From contig JAYSPY010000150.1 of NCBI GenBank assembly GCA_043721855.1, positions 1-48,108 on the forward strand: 48,108 bases of DNA. The letters are read 5' to 3'. The stretch comes from JACMNW01 sp043721855. Lineage in GTDB: Bacteria; Pseudomonadota; Alphaproteobacteria; Rhodobacterales; Rhodobacteraceae. The notes under the pieces are model-generated. The model was not told where the DNA came from, ran no database searches, and saw nothing but the letters and a program-made list of their open reading frames with translations. Below, in pieces: positions 9,153 through 17,930 of this stretch; the first letter of the stretch is position 1; each line of letters opens with the position of its first letter. The translations under genes were made by a program, and so were the position numbers.

Positions 9153-9353
9153 GCGCTTAACGCCACTTTCCAATTCATTCACTGAAATCAGTATACGATC
9201 TGCGGCCAGATCGTTCCAGCGGTTTCCTGATCTTGCGCCGGGCACGACATCCTCAGGTCTGCACCCCTTTTGCCCGGCTGGCAGCGGTCGTCCAGCCCCC
9301 ATGCAGGCCGTGACCAAACGCATTATCCCGTTGACCTGACTTGACGTGATGCT

Positions 9354-9395
9354 GAACATATGTGATGATATTATATCAGATGTGCTAAACAGAGC
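9354..9395. promoter_or_regulatory. AT-rich dyad-containing region between regulator and hydrolase
   Basis: The stretch contains ACATATGT and imperfectly repeated TGTGAT/ATGTG elements around TATTATA. GAACATATGTGA (9354-9365) partly resembles the 4297 dyad. It is a plausible autoregulatory operator or promoter for the divergent regulator/hydrolase pair, but the match is weak. Confidence 0.25.
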
Positions 9396-9463
9396 CGATT
9401 ATCAAAAGCGAACTGGTCGCGATGGGTCGTCGGCAAAAGCTGCGCTGTTCCTGGGGGGGAAAC

Positions 9464-10375
9464 ATGGCCGAGATTTACGATCACGCCGGCAATGCGGTGC
9501 GCCACTCGCGCGCGCGCGTGAACGGCATTCGGATGCATTACGTCACGGCCGGACAGGGCGAGCCTTTGTTGCTGCTGCACGGAACGCCCAAGACCAGCTT
9601 TTACTGGCACCGACTTTTCCCGCTGCTGACCGAACGGTTCACCGTGGTGGCCCCCGACCTGCGCGGCTTTGGCTATACCGACAAGCCCCCTACGTCAGAA
9701 GGTTACGATTCGGCTACCAATGCCACCGACGTGGCCGAATTGATGGCGCAGCTTGGGCATGACACCTACCACGTCCACGGCGAAGATCGCGGTGCCGAAT
9801 TTGCCTATGCGCTTGCAGCCATGCACCGCGACCGGGTCCGGACATTGTCGTTCTGCGAAATGCTGCTGTCGGGGCAAGGTCTGGAAGAATGGTCCAACTT
9901 TACCACCGACAACATCACTGCCCAGTATCGCCAAAAGGGCGTTTGGGTCTGGCACATTCCGTTCTTCTGGATACCCCACCTGCCCGAAATGCTGATTCAG
10001 GGCCACGAGCGGGAATTCTGGGAATTCTGGATCAAGGCCGAAACCTGGAACCCGAACGCCATTTCGCGCGAAGCGCTGGATGAATGGATCGCCTGCCTGA
10101 TGGCACCGGGTGGTCTGCGTGGCTGCATGGAAACCTACCGTGCGGGCCTGAAGAACGCCGAAATCAACCGCCGTCTGGTGACCGAAAAACTGACCCTGCC
10201 GATCATGACCGTGGGCGCGCCAGAATTCTTTGGCCCGCTTGTCGAAGATCAGATGCTGCGCGTCTCGAATGGTGTCGAGCGTTCGGCCATATTCGAAGAA
10301 TGCGGCCACAGCCTTGCGCTGGAGGCCCCCGAGCGTCTGGCCGCGATGCTGCACGAATTTATGCTGGACCGCTAG
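9464..10375 (+). CDS. Alpha/beta hydrolase with Asp nucleophile (epoxide hydrolase / haloacetate dehalogenase type)
   Basis: 303 residues from the ATG at 9464 preceded by a run of G (GGGGGGG). The oxyanion motif HGTPKTSFYWHR and the strand VVAPDLRGFGYTDKP are typical. The nucleophile elbow is GEDRGAEF: Asp replaces the usual Ser, as in epoxide hydrolases and dehalogenases that form an ester intermediate. The catalytic His is in EECGHSLALEAPE near the C-terminus. It stands 76 bases upstream of the second binding-protein gene on the same strand, so it probably belongs to that operon. Its real substrate is unknown; a role on the imported compound is an inference. Confidence 0.82.
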   Translation: MAEIYDHAGNAVRHSRARVNGIRMHYVTAGQGEPLLLLHGTPKTSFYWHRLFPLLTERFTVVAPDLRGFGYTDKPPTSEGYDSATNATDVAELMAQLGHDTYHVHGEDRGAEFAYALAAMHRDRVRTLSFCEMLLSGQGLEEWSNFTTDNITAQYRQKGVWVWHIPFFWIPHLPEMLIQGHEREFWEFWIKAETWNPNAISREALDEWIACLMAPGGLRGCMETYRAGLKNAEINRRLVTEKLTLPIMTVGAPEFFGPLVEDQMLRVSNGVERSAIFEECGHSLALEAPERLAAMLHEFMLDR

Positions 10376-10451
10376 GCCCAGCCTAGAACGACCCCGGGCG
10401 GCCCGAACTGTGGCACCCGGGCCCGAGATCCAACTGCATGGGAGAGAAACG

Positions 10452-11627
10452 ATGAAATACAAATTACTAAGCCTGTCCGCAGCGCTTCTGACGGCCACCG
10501 CCCTGCCGCTGTTTGCGCAGGCCGCCAGCAACATCGGCGATGTGGACCAGCCGCTGTGGTATCAGCCGCCATCCGAAAAGACGCTGGAATTGGCAAAAAT
10601 CGACGATCTGTCGGAAACCGTGGTCAGCGACGGCCCCAAGGGCGAAGTCGGTGTTCTGGGGTCCAGCATTCAGGTATCCGACGAACAGCTGGCGAAAATC
10701 CGCGACGGCAAATTCACTGTGGCAATCTCCATGGGTTGGCTTGGCGACGACTGGGCCACGCAGCAACTGATCGGCCTGAAGGAAACCTTCGAGGCTATGG
10801 GCATCGAAGTGGTGGCCGAAACCAACGCCAACTGGGATGACGCAAAGCAGATTGCCGACCTTCAAACCATCGCTGTGCTGAAACCCAATCTGGTGGTGTC
10901 GATCCCGCTGAATCCGGCAACCACCGCGGATGCGTTCAAGGCGCTGGCGGATGCGGGCAGCGAGATTGTCTTTATCGACCAGCCCGTAAATGGCATGAGC
11001 CCGCCCGCCGATTATGCAGGCGTTGTATCCTCGGACAATCTGGCGCTTGGCATGTATCTTGCCGACGAACTGGCACAGTCGCTGGATGGCAAGGGCGAAG
11101 TGGGGGCGATGTATTACGCCAACGACTTTTACGTGACCAACCTGCGCTACATCGGGTTTGTTGCGCGCCTGATGGCCAAATATCCCGACCTCAAGCTGAT
11201 CGCCGCCGCTGGCCACGATAATCCGGATCGCGGCATGGAAGTGGCCCAAGGCATGCTGGCGCGCTATCCCACCATGAACGGGCTTTATGCCTCGTGGTCG
11301 ATCCCGGCCATGGGTGCGGAAACCGCAGCACAGGCTGCAGGCCGCACACCCGCAGACTTTTCCATCGTCAACGAAAACTTCGACCAGATTGTCGCGGCCA
11401 ACATGGCCAAGAACGGCTTCATCAAGGGCATATCCTCGCAGCGCCCCTATGACCAAGGCGTGGCCGAGGCTCGGCTTGGCGCACTTGCGCTGATTGGCGA
11501 AGACGTGGCCGATTATGTGGTGGTGCCGCCGCTGCGTGTGACGCGCGACAACCTTGCTGCCTCATATGAGACCATCTACCGGATGCCGCTGCCCGAGGCG
11601 ATGGCAGCCGACCTCAAGGCGAACTGA
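10452..11627 (+). CDS. Periplasmic substrate-binding protein of second ABC importer
   Basis: 391 residues from the ATG at 10452, preceded by GGGAGAGAAACG. The signal peptide MKYKLLSLSAALLTATAL ends at an LFAQA-like cleavage site. About 70 residues without obvious domain character precede the type I periplasmic binding fold, which begins around KFTVAISMGWLGDDWATQQ; the protein is therefore longer than the RbsB-like one at 3130. Later motifs include VFIDQPVNGM and GLYASWSIPAMGAETAAQ. It heads the plus-strand transport operon. A strong hairpin directly downstream separates it from the ATPase. Confidence 0.88.
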   Translation: MKYKLLSLSAALLTATALPLFAQAASNIGDVDQPLWYQPPSEKTLELAKIDDLSETVVSDGPKGEVGVLGSSIQVSDEQLAKIRDGKFTVAISMGWLGDDWATQQLIGLKETFEAMGIEVVAETNANWDDAKQIADLQTIAVLKPNLVVSIPLNPATTADAFKALADAGSEIVFIDQPVNGMSPPADYAGVVSSDNLALGMYLADELAQSLDGKGEVGAMYYANDFYVTNLRYIGFVARLMAKYPDLKLIAAAGHDNPDRGMEVAQGMLARYPTMNGLYASWSIPAMGAETAAQAAGRTPADFSIVNENFDQIVAANMAKNGFIKGISSQRPYDQGVAEARLGALALIGEDVADYVVVPPLRVTRDNLAASYETIYRMPLPEAMAADLKAN

Positions 11628-11640
11628 ATGTGAAATGACA

Positions 11641-11666
11641 GCGAAGGCCGGTCTACCGGCCTTCGC
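11641..11666. terminator. 11-bp stem, 4-base loop hairpin after binding-protein gene
   Basis: Arms GCGAAGGCCGG and CCGGCCTTCGC with loop TCTA. No U-tract follows, so it is more likely an mRNA-stabilising or attenuating hairpin than a full terminator. Such hairpins commonly raise the binding-protein level relative to the membrane components encoded downstream. Confidence 0.65.
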
Positions 11667-11692
11667 AACTTCTTGTCGCAAGGCCGCTCGCC

Positions 11693-13204
11693 ATGACCCA
11701 ATCCCCACCCGAAACAGACACGCCAAACGTCCTTGACCTGCGTGATGTTGACAAGTCTTTTGCCGGTATCCGCGTTCTGCGCAGTGCCAACTTCCAGCTT
11801 CGGCGCGGCGAGGTTCATGCGCTGATGGGCGGCAATGGTGCCGGCAAATCCACGCTGATGAAGATCCTGACCGGCAATTACACGCGCGACAGCGGCACGC
11901 TGCTGATTGACGGGCGCGAAGTGCAGATGGCCTCGCCTCAGGACGCGCAGCGGCATGGCATCGCCATGATATTTCAGGAATTCAGCCTGATCCCCACCCT
12001 GACGGTGGCGCAGAACATCTTTCTCAATCACGAACCCCGTGTCGGCGGCCTGCTGTCGGACGCCGAGGCCGAACGCCGCGCCGCGCGCATTCTGGCCGAT
12101 CTGGGTGAAAACATTGACCCGCGCGCGACCGTCGACACCCTGTCAGGCGGCGCGCAACAGATGGTCGAAATCGCCAAGGCGCTGTCCAAAGACGCCCGCA
12201 TCCTGGTGATGGACGAGCCCACTTCGGCCTTGTCGGAACATGAGGTGGCGACGCTGTTCAAGCTGGTGCGCAAGTTGCGCGATGACGGGATTTCGGTGGT
12301 CTACATCTCGCACCGCATGGCCGAAATCTTTGCGATCTGCGACCGCATCACGGTCATGCGCGACGGGCGCGATGTGCTGACCGCGGCCACCGCCGACATC
12401 ACGATGGAAGGCCTGATCGAGGCCATGCTGGGCGAAACTGCGCGTGCCAAGATGAGCTGGCAGCCACGCGCAATACCCGCTGACGCAGCCCCGGTTCTGG
12501 AAGTGCGCAACCTCAGTCTGGCCACCCGCGTGCACGGCGTGACCTTTGAGGTGCGGGCGGGTGAAATTGTCGGGCTTGCGGGGCTTTCCGCCTCGGGCCG
12601 GACCGAAATTGCCGAGGCCGTGTTCGGTCTGCGCACCCGCAAAGGCGGCGAGGTGCTGATCGACGGCAAACCGGTGCGCACCACGCCTCAGGCGATTGCC
12701 GCAGGTGCCGCACTGGTGCCGGAAAACCGCCGCACGCAGGGGCTGGTGTTGGAACATTCGTTGCAATCAAATCTGGTGCTGCCGTCGCTGGCGCGGTTTG
12801 CGCGGGGCGTCTTGATGCGCGATGGTGCGGCACGGCGCGCGGCGCAGGCGCATATCCAAAGCCTGCGCATCCGCACCGACGGGCCGGAAAAGGTTGTGCA
12901 GCTGCTGTCAGGCGGCAATCAGCAAAAGATCGTGCTGGCCAAATGGCTGGAACGCAAGCCCCGCCTGCTGATCCTGGACGAGCCGACCATCGGCGTTGAT
13001 ATCGGGGCCAAGGCCGACCTGGTGGCCATCGTGCGCACCATCGCCGACAGCGGCTGTGCCGTGCTGGTGATATCATCAGAATTCGAAGAACTGCTGGCAA
13101 TGAGCGACCGTGTGCTGGTCCTGCACAACGGTCGGTTGACCAAGTCATTGAAACGCGAAGACATCGCGTCGGAAGAGGTATTGCATCATGCTATCCAAGG
13201 CTAA
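11693..13204 (+). CDS. ABC transporter ATPase, two tandem nucleotide-binding domains (RbsA family), second system
   Basis: 503 residues. The first domain has Walker A GGNGAGKS, signature LSGGAQQM and ILVMDEPTSAL. The second has the degenerate P-loop LSASGRTE, LSGGNQQK and LLILDEPTIGVD. The domain layout equals the protein at 1546-3039, but the two are divergent in sequence, so this is a separate system rather than a recent duplicate. The stop overlaps the permease start by 17 bases, indicating translational coupling. Confidence 0.92.
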   Translation: MTQSPPETDTPNVLDLRDVDKSFAGIRVLRSANFQLRRGEVHALMGGNGAGKSTLMKILTGNYTRDSGTLLIDGREVQMASPQDAQRHGIAMIFQEFSLIPTLTVAQNIFLNHEPRVGGLLSDAEAERRAARILADLGENIDPRATVDTLSGGAQQMVEIAKALSKDARILVMDEPTSALSEHEVATLFKLVRKLRDDGISVVYISHRMAEIFAICDRITVMRDGRDVLTAATADITMEGLIEAMLGETARAKMSWQPRAIPADAAPVLEVRNLSLATRVHGVTFEVRAGEIVGLAGLSASGRTEIAEAVFGLRTRKGGEVLIDGKPVRTTPQAIAAGAALVPENRRTQGLVLEHSLQSNLVLPSLARFARGVLMRDGAARRAAQAHIQSLRIRTDGPEKVVQLLSGGNQQKIVLAKWLERKPRLLILDEPTIGVDIGAKADLVAIVRTIADSGCAVLVISSEFEELLAMSDRVLVLHNGRLTKSLKREDIASEEVLHHAIQG

Positions 13205-14237
13205 GATCGCCGATGACGGACAGGGCAACGCGGCGGGTGCCGGTGCGGCAGGCGGCATCGCAGCCGGTGGCGGCACGGACGACGGCGCACCCTTGGGCCT
13301 GTGGTTAAAGCGCGTCGATTGGCGCAATTACGTCGTCTACATTTTCTTTGCCCTGGTGCTGATCTTCTTTTCCATCACCATCGGCGACAAGGGCTTTCTG
13401 ACCGTCACCAACCTGTTCAACATCACCCGCAACACAGCACAGCTTGCGGTGATCGCCGTGGCGCTGACCTTTGTCATCTCGGCGGGGGAGCTTGACTTGT
13501 CTGTCGGGTCCACGGCGGCACTTTCGGCACTGGTCGGCGGTCTTGCCATGGCGGCGGGCTGGGGGCCGGTTGGCGGGCTGGTTGCGGGTCTGACGGCTGG
13601 TCTTGCGGTCGGGCTGATCAACAGTTTTTTCGTGGTGTTGGTCGGCATCCCGTCATTCCTCGTCACGCTGGGGATGCTGCAATTCGTCCACGGCCTTGCG
13701 ATGCGGGTCACCTATACCAACCCGGTGCCGATTGCGGAGGATGGCTTCAACACCTTCTTTGGCAAGGGCTGGTTTCTTGGGTTGCCGTCGCTGTTGATCT
13801 GGTCGGTGCTGGTGGTGGCCATCGGCCATGTCGTGCTGCGCTATACGACCTTCGGGCGGCAAGTTCTGGCGACCGGCGGAAACCGGGTTGCCGCCGCCTA
13901 TTCCGGCATCCGCACGGGTCGCGTCAAATTCTACTGTTTCCTGCTGTCCGGGGCGGCGGCCGCACTGGCGGGCCTTTTGTATAGCGGAATGATGTCCACC
14001 GCGCGCTACAACTTTGGCGAGGGCGACGAGCTTGACGCCATCGCTGCGGTCATTCTGGGCGGCACCAGCCTGTTCGGCGGTCGCGGCACGGTCATCGGCA
14101 CCTTCGTCGGGGCGCTGCTGATCGGCACAATCAACAACGGCCTGATCATCATGGGCCTTGACGTCAGCGAGCAATACATGGTCGCAGGCGCCATCATCAT
14201 TCTGGCCGTGGCGTTTGGAAAACGGCCCGTCAGGTAA
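13188..14237 (+). CDS. ABC transporter permease (RbsC family), second system
   Basis: 349 residues. A Gly/Ala-rich cytoplasmic N-terminus of about 40 residues precedes roughly eight to ten membrane segments. Family motifs: SAGELDLSVGSTAAL and AVILGGTSLFGGRGTVIGT. It is the last gene of the plus-strand transport operon. Downstream there is a small hairpin and then mobile-element debris, so the operon ends here. Confidence 0.9.
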   Translation: MLSKAKIADDGQGNAAGAGAAGGIAAGGGTDDGAPLGLWLKRVDWRNYVVYIFFALVLIFFSITIGDKGFLTVTNLFNITRNTAQLAVIAVALTFVISAGELDLSVGSTAALSALVGGLAMAAGWGPVGGLVAGLTAGLAVGLINSFFVVLVGIPSFLVTLGMLQFVHGLAMRVTYTNPVPIAEDGFNTFFGKGWFLGLPSLLIWSVLVVAIGHVVLRYTTFGRQVLATGGNRVAAAYSGIRTGRVKFYCFLLSGAAAALAGLLYSGMMSTARYNFGEGDELDAIAAVILGGTSLFGGRGTVIGTFVGALLIGTINNGLIIMGLDVSEQYMVAGAIIILAVAFGKRPVR

Positions 14238-14262
14238 CGCGGCAATGGCGGATCTGATGACC

Positions 14263-14281
14263 CCTGCATTGGCAATGCAGG
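14263..14281. terminator. Small hairpin after second transport operon
   Basis: Arms CCTGCATT and AATGCAGG with loop GGC, 25 bases after the permease stop. No U-tract follows; it may act as a weak terminator or 3'-end stabiliser. Confidence 0.45.
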
Positions 14282-14424
14282 CTATTGACGCAAGCTAAAT
14301 TGTGAACCCCGTGTGAAATCGGGAACAAAACGACGCGCGCGGTAACTCGGGTAAACAAAAGATCCGGTGAAAAAACGATAAAGAGTAGCCCCGAGTTTGT
14401 CGGAGATCATCAACTTAAGTAAGG

Positions 14425-14870
14425 ATGATGGTTGTGACAAAAAGCAAAATCGCAAATCGCCAGCCACCTGAGGTTCGGGCGCGCGTGCGGTTCGGATGGT
14501 GCTTGACCATCAAGGCTCTCATGAAACGCAGGCGGGCGCGATTGCGGCCATTGCGCCCAAGATTGGCTGTATTTGCCAGACCCTTCGCGACTGGCTCAAG
14601 CAGGCTGAGAAAGTCAGTGGCATGCGCGACGGGGTCACGACCGAGGAACGATCTCGGATCAAAGCTCTGGAACGTGAGGGCCACGAGTTGCGCCAAGCCA
14701 ATGAGATATTGCGCAAGGGTAAGCCGGTGAAGGTGCCACTGGTTCAAGCCCACTGGCCGACGCTTGTTTTGCGCAGGCGGAACGCGACCGCCCACCGAAG
14801 CGATGATCGCCTTCATTAAGGATCAGCGCGTCGTTTGCGGTGTCTGGTCGATCTGCAGGGGTCCGCCGAA
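14425..14870 (+). mobile_element. IS3-family element, degenerate orfA plus start of orfB
   Basis: The text begins MMVVTKSKIANRQPPEVRAR in one frame and continues after a frameshift near 14485 as MVLDHQGSHETQAGAIAAIA, then KIGCICQTLRDWLKQAE and LEREGHELRQANEILRK, the typical orfA helix-turn-helix plus leucine-zipper region. Roughly 40 unrelated bases interrupt the reading after ILRK; the reading then resumes with ACFAQAERDRPP and the orfB start MIAFIKDQRVVCGVWSICR. The rest of orfB (the DDE catalytic part) is missing. The element is dead. It marks the right border of the catabolic island. Confidence 0.7.
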
Positions 14871-14930
14871 GCTGCGCAGGGTATGCCCTTTGGCAAGCCT
14901 CAAGGATTTCACTGATACCGGGCTGGCTTC

Positions 14931-15530
14931 ATGCGGCGTGGCTTGACGGGCAGCATCAGCTACGGCTTGACCGACGCTACCGGGATTGCCGCGTTCTATG
15001 TAGCGGCAGCCACACAAATATTGATCTACGCCGCCTTGACAGGCTTGGTTCCGTTCATTCTTTCGCGCATCAAGATGACCGGTCCGATGGCCATCCTGGC
15101 CATATCGCCGGTTTTTCTGCCGATGCCATTCTTCTTTTCGAAGCTTGGCATGAGCAAGGACATGATCGGCTTTCTGGCCATAGCTCTGGTTACATCACCG
15201 CCTGCACGCCCCAGAAATGGCCGCTTTGGGCCGGGACAGGCGCCTTTGCCGCGGCGGCCATTGCGCATAAGATCAACACAGTCTTTGCGTCGGACCTTCT
15301 GGCTTTGTTGCTTGTCCTGGCGCTGACCGGGGTCATACCGCGCAGCCGGGCCAGGTTCGCGGCGGCGACCGTTTTGGTATCAATTGGGGCGGCGATTGTA
15401 ACCTCGATGCTGGATAGCGGCTGTGGCCCTGGTGATGCGGTCTGTCAGGTTATTTTGTCTTACGGCGGATGGGTTGAATTTTGCGGGAAATCAGGTCCAA
15501 CCGTCTGGCCGAACCGCGATATGACTTACG
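14931..15530 (+). pseudogene. Unrecognised membrane protein, frameshifted remnant
   Basis: Hydrophobic reading from about 14931 (ATQILIYAALTGLVPFILSR, then a Met/Phe-rich segment) shifts frame near 15188 and continues as WAGTGAFAAAAIAHKINTV, then LLALLLVLALTGVIPRSRAR. Together these give about five potential membrane helices. I do not recognise the family. The start is uncertain because the IS3 remnant runs into it, and the 3' end overlaps the antiparallel PAP2 gene. It is probably a gene truncated by the mobile element and then decayed. Confidence 0.35.
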
Positions 15531-16359
15531 GGATAAATTTCACACCGGGGGCAATCGGGCCACCAATGCCCGGGTCCGCTGCGTGAACCAAAGGAATGGC
15601 GCTTGGCAACACCGCATTTGGCCGGCACACCCCGACAATGTCCGCGACCATATCGTGCAGAAATCCGCCGGAATGCGGTGCCGTCACCCGAAATCCGCGA
15701 TAACAAATCCGCGCCAAGATCAACATGAACAGCCCGGCAAAGACCACATCCGACAAGAAATGCCGCCCACTGGCGACCCGCATCCCAGATGCCAGCATAA
15801 ACAGCGCGCCAAGTGCTACAATCACCAAGACGCGCTGGCGCTGCGCGACGTTGCGACCAAAACAGAGCGCCAGCACAATCGCCATCACTGCGGCAGATGC
15901 CGCCTCGCCCGATACGAAAGAGCAGTTGCTGGCGCATTGGCCCGCAATTTCAAACGGCGGGGTAAACAGTTTGTCGCCGCCAAATGCCTCAATGGTCACC
16001 GGCCGCGCCCGGCCCCAGTTTTGCTTAAGCAGCACATTCACCAGCAGCCCCGGACCGACGACATAAAGCGTCGTGATAAATGCCCAAAGCCGCCAAGAGG
16101 TGCGCGCACCAGCCCCGCGCAGCAGGGTGATAGCCAACATCACCGCCGCAACTGCCGCCAAAGCCACACTTGCCAGCCAAATCGGCATCCGCAGGTCTTC
16201 AGCGATGATGCTGTGCGACAACCAAAAGCTGCCATCCGCCAGCACAAATTGCCGCGACACCCAGATATCAATCAAAGGCCATATCGCGAACAGCAAATGG
16301 GTCACGGCGGTTGCAACCAACAGACGCCATAAGACTTGATCTCGCAAAACGGCCTCCAC
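15526..16359 (-). CDS. PAP2-superfamily membrane phosphatase
   Basis: 277 residues from a GTG start. Several membrane helices surround the three phosphatase motifs: KQNWGRARP (K-x6-RP), SFVSGEAAS (the SGH motif with Glu in place of His, a variant seen in related proteins) and SGRHFLSD (SR-x5-H-x3-D type, with Gly for the first Arg neighbour). Such proteins dephosphorylate lipid phosphates such as undecaprenyl or phosphatidylglycerol phosphate, or lipid A, on the periplasmic face. The last 40 residues overlap the antiparallel remnant. The gene is alone on its strand, with its own 5' region before the pntB terminator. Confidence 0.78.
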   Translation of the reverse strand: MEAVLRDQVLWRLLVATAVTHLLFAIWPLIDIWVSRQFVLADGSFWLSHSIIAEDLRMPIWLASVALAAVAAVMLAITLLRGAGARTSWRLWAFITTLYVVGPGLLVNVLLKQNWGRARPVTIEAFGGDKLFTPPFEIAGQCASNCSFVSGEAASAAVMAIVLALCFGRNVAQRQRVLVIVALGALFMLASGMRVASGRHFLSDVVFAGLFMLILARICYRGFRVTAPHSGGFLHDMVADIVGVCRPNAVLPSAIPLVHAADPGIGGPIAPGVKFIP

Positions 16360-16437
16360 CGCTGGTCACACCCCACCTATGCCGTATCCACAGCGTCAGT
16401 GCTACTGTATCTTGTTGCTCAGCCAGCGTCGCACAGC

Positions 16438-16466
16438 AAAAAACCCCGCCTGATGCGACGGGGTTC
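16438..16466 (-). terminator. Rho-independent terminator of pntAB
   Basis: On the minus strand a 7-bp stem (AACCCCG/CGGGGTT) with a 10-base loop is followed by six T. It lies 20 bases after the pntB stop. Confidence 0.85.
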
Positions 16467-16485
16467 TTTAGTTAATTTCGGCCCG

Positions 16486-17919
16486 TCAGTCAATCATCGG
16501 CAACAGCGCATCCAGCGACTTCTTCGCATCGCCGTAAAACATCCGCGTGTTGTCCTTGTAAAACAGCGGGTTTTCGATGCCGGAATAGCCGGTGCCCTGC
16601 CCGCGTTTGCTGACGAAAACCTGTTTCGCCTTCCAGCATTCCAGCACCGGCATCCCCGCGATGGGGCTGTTCGGGTCTTCCTGTGCCGCCGGATTCACGA
16701 TGTCGTTTGATCCGATCACAATGGCCACATCTGTCGTCGGGAAATCGGCGTTAATCTCGTCCATCTCCATCACGATGTCATAGGGCACCCGCGCCTCGGC
16801 CAGCAGCACGTTCATATGCCCCGGCAAACGCCCCGCCACCGGATGGATGGCAAAGCGCACGGTCTTGCCCGCCGCGCGCAGCTTGCGGGTCAACTCCGAC
16901 ACCGATTGCTGCGCCTGCGCCACCGCCATGCCGTAACCCGGAATGATGATCACCGAATCCGCATCATTCAGCGCCGCAGCCACCCCTTCGGCATCAATCG
17001 CAAGCTGCTCGCCCGATATTTCCATCGCGGGGCCAGTGGTGCTGCCAAATCCGCCAAGGATCACCGAAATAAACGACCGGTTCATCGCCTTGCACATGAT
17101 GTAGCTCAGGATCGCGCCCGACGATCCTACCAGCGCGCCAGTAACGATCAGCAGATCATTGCCCAGCGTGAACCCTATCGCCGCCGCCGCCCAGCCGGAA
17201 TAGCTGTTCAGCATCGACACAACCACCGGCATATCCGCGCCGCCAATGCCCATGATCAGGTGATAGCCGATGAAAAACGCCAGCAGCGTCATCGCGATCA
17301 GCGCCCATATCCCCGCGCCCTGCACATACAGCACCAGCAGGATCAGCGATCCCAGTGCCGCCCCGGCATTCAACATATGCCCGCCCGGCAGTTTGGTGGC
17401 CTTGCCATCGACTTTGCCCGCCAATTTGCCAAAGGCCACAATCGACCCGGTAAAGGTGACAGCCCCGATAAACACGCCCAAGAACACCTCAACCGCCAGA
17501 ATGGCTTGTTCTACACTGTCTTTTTCCGCCAGCTTTTTAGCAAAGCCGATCAGACCCTCGCGCGCGGCCTCGTCCATTGCCAAAACGCGGTTCAATTCGA
17601 TATCCGCATTAAATCCGATAAACACGGCGGCCAGACCTACAAACGAATGCAGCGCCGCCACCAGTTGCGGCATTTCGGTCATCTGCACCCGCGTGGCCAC
17701 CATCCAGCCCAGAACGGAGCCAATCGCCACCATCGGAATGATCACCCACAGGTTCGCCACATCCGGGCTGACAATGGTGGCAAACACCGCCAGCGCCATG
17801 CCCGCAATGCCATACCAAACCGCGCGCTTGGCACTTTCCTGCCCCGACAGCCCGCCAAGGCTAAGAATAAACAAGACCGCCGCCGCGATATAGGCTGCCG
17901 ATACGATACCAATGCTCAT
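16486..17919 (-). CDS. pntB: NAD(P) transhydrogenase subunit beta
   Basis: 477 residues, normal length. The N-terminal half holds eight or nine membrane helices (domain II) that carry the proton pathway. The C-terminal domain III binds NADP(H): IIIPGYGMAVAQAQQSVSEL and IHPVAGRLPGHMNVLLAEA, then VAIVIGSNDIVNPAAQEDP. With PntA it couples hydride transfer from NADH to NADP+ to proton entry across the inner membrane. It follows pntA by 11 bases with GGGGAT as ribosome site, and a strong terminator follows, so pntAB is a compact two-gene operon. Confidence 0.96.
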   Translation of the reverse strand: MSIGIVSAAYIAAAVLFILSLGGLSGQESAKRAVWYGIAGMALAVFATIVSPDVANLWVIIPMVAIGSVLGWMVATRVQMTEMPQLVAALHSFVGLAAVFIGFNADIELNRVLAMDEAAREGLIGFAKKLAEKDSVEQAILAVEVFLGVFIGAVTFTGSIVAFGKLAGKVDGKATKLPGGHMLNAGAALGSLILLVLYVQGAGIWALIAMTLLAFFIGYHLIMGIGGADMPVVVSMLNSYSGWAAAAIGFTLGNDLLIVTGALVGSSGAILSYIMCKAMNRSFISVILGGFGSTTGPAMEISGEQLAIDAEGVAAALNDADSVIIIPGYGMAVAQAQQSVSELTRKLRAAGKTVRFAIHPVAGRLPGHMNVLLAEARVPYDIVMEMDEINADFPTTDVAIVIGSNDIVNPAAQEDPNSPIAGMPVLECWKAKQVFVSKRGQGTGYSGIENPLFYKDNTRMFYGDAKKSLDALLPMID

Positions 17920-17930
17920 GGCCTATCCCC

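Noticed and set aside
11641..11666. Strong hairpin as a full operon terminator separating importer genes
   Set aside because: No U-tract follows, and the ATPase and permease genes downstream clearly belong to the same transport system.
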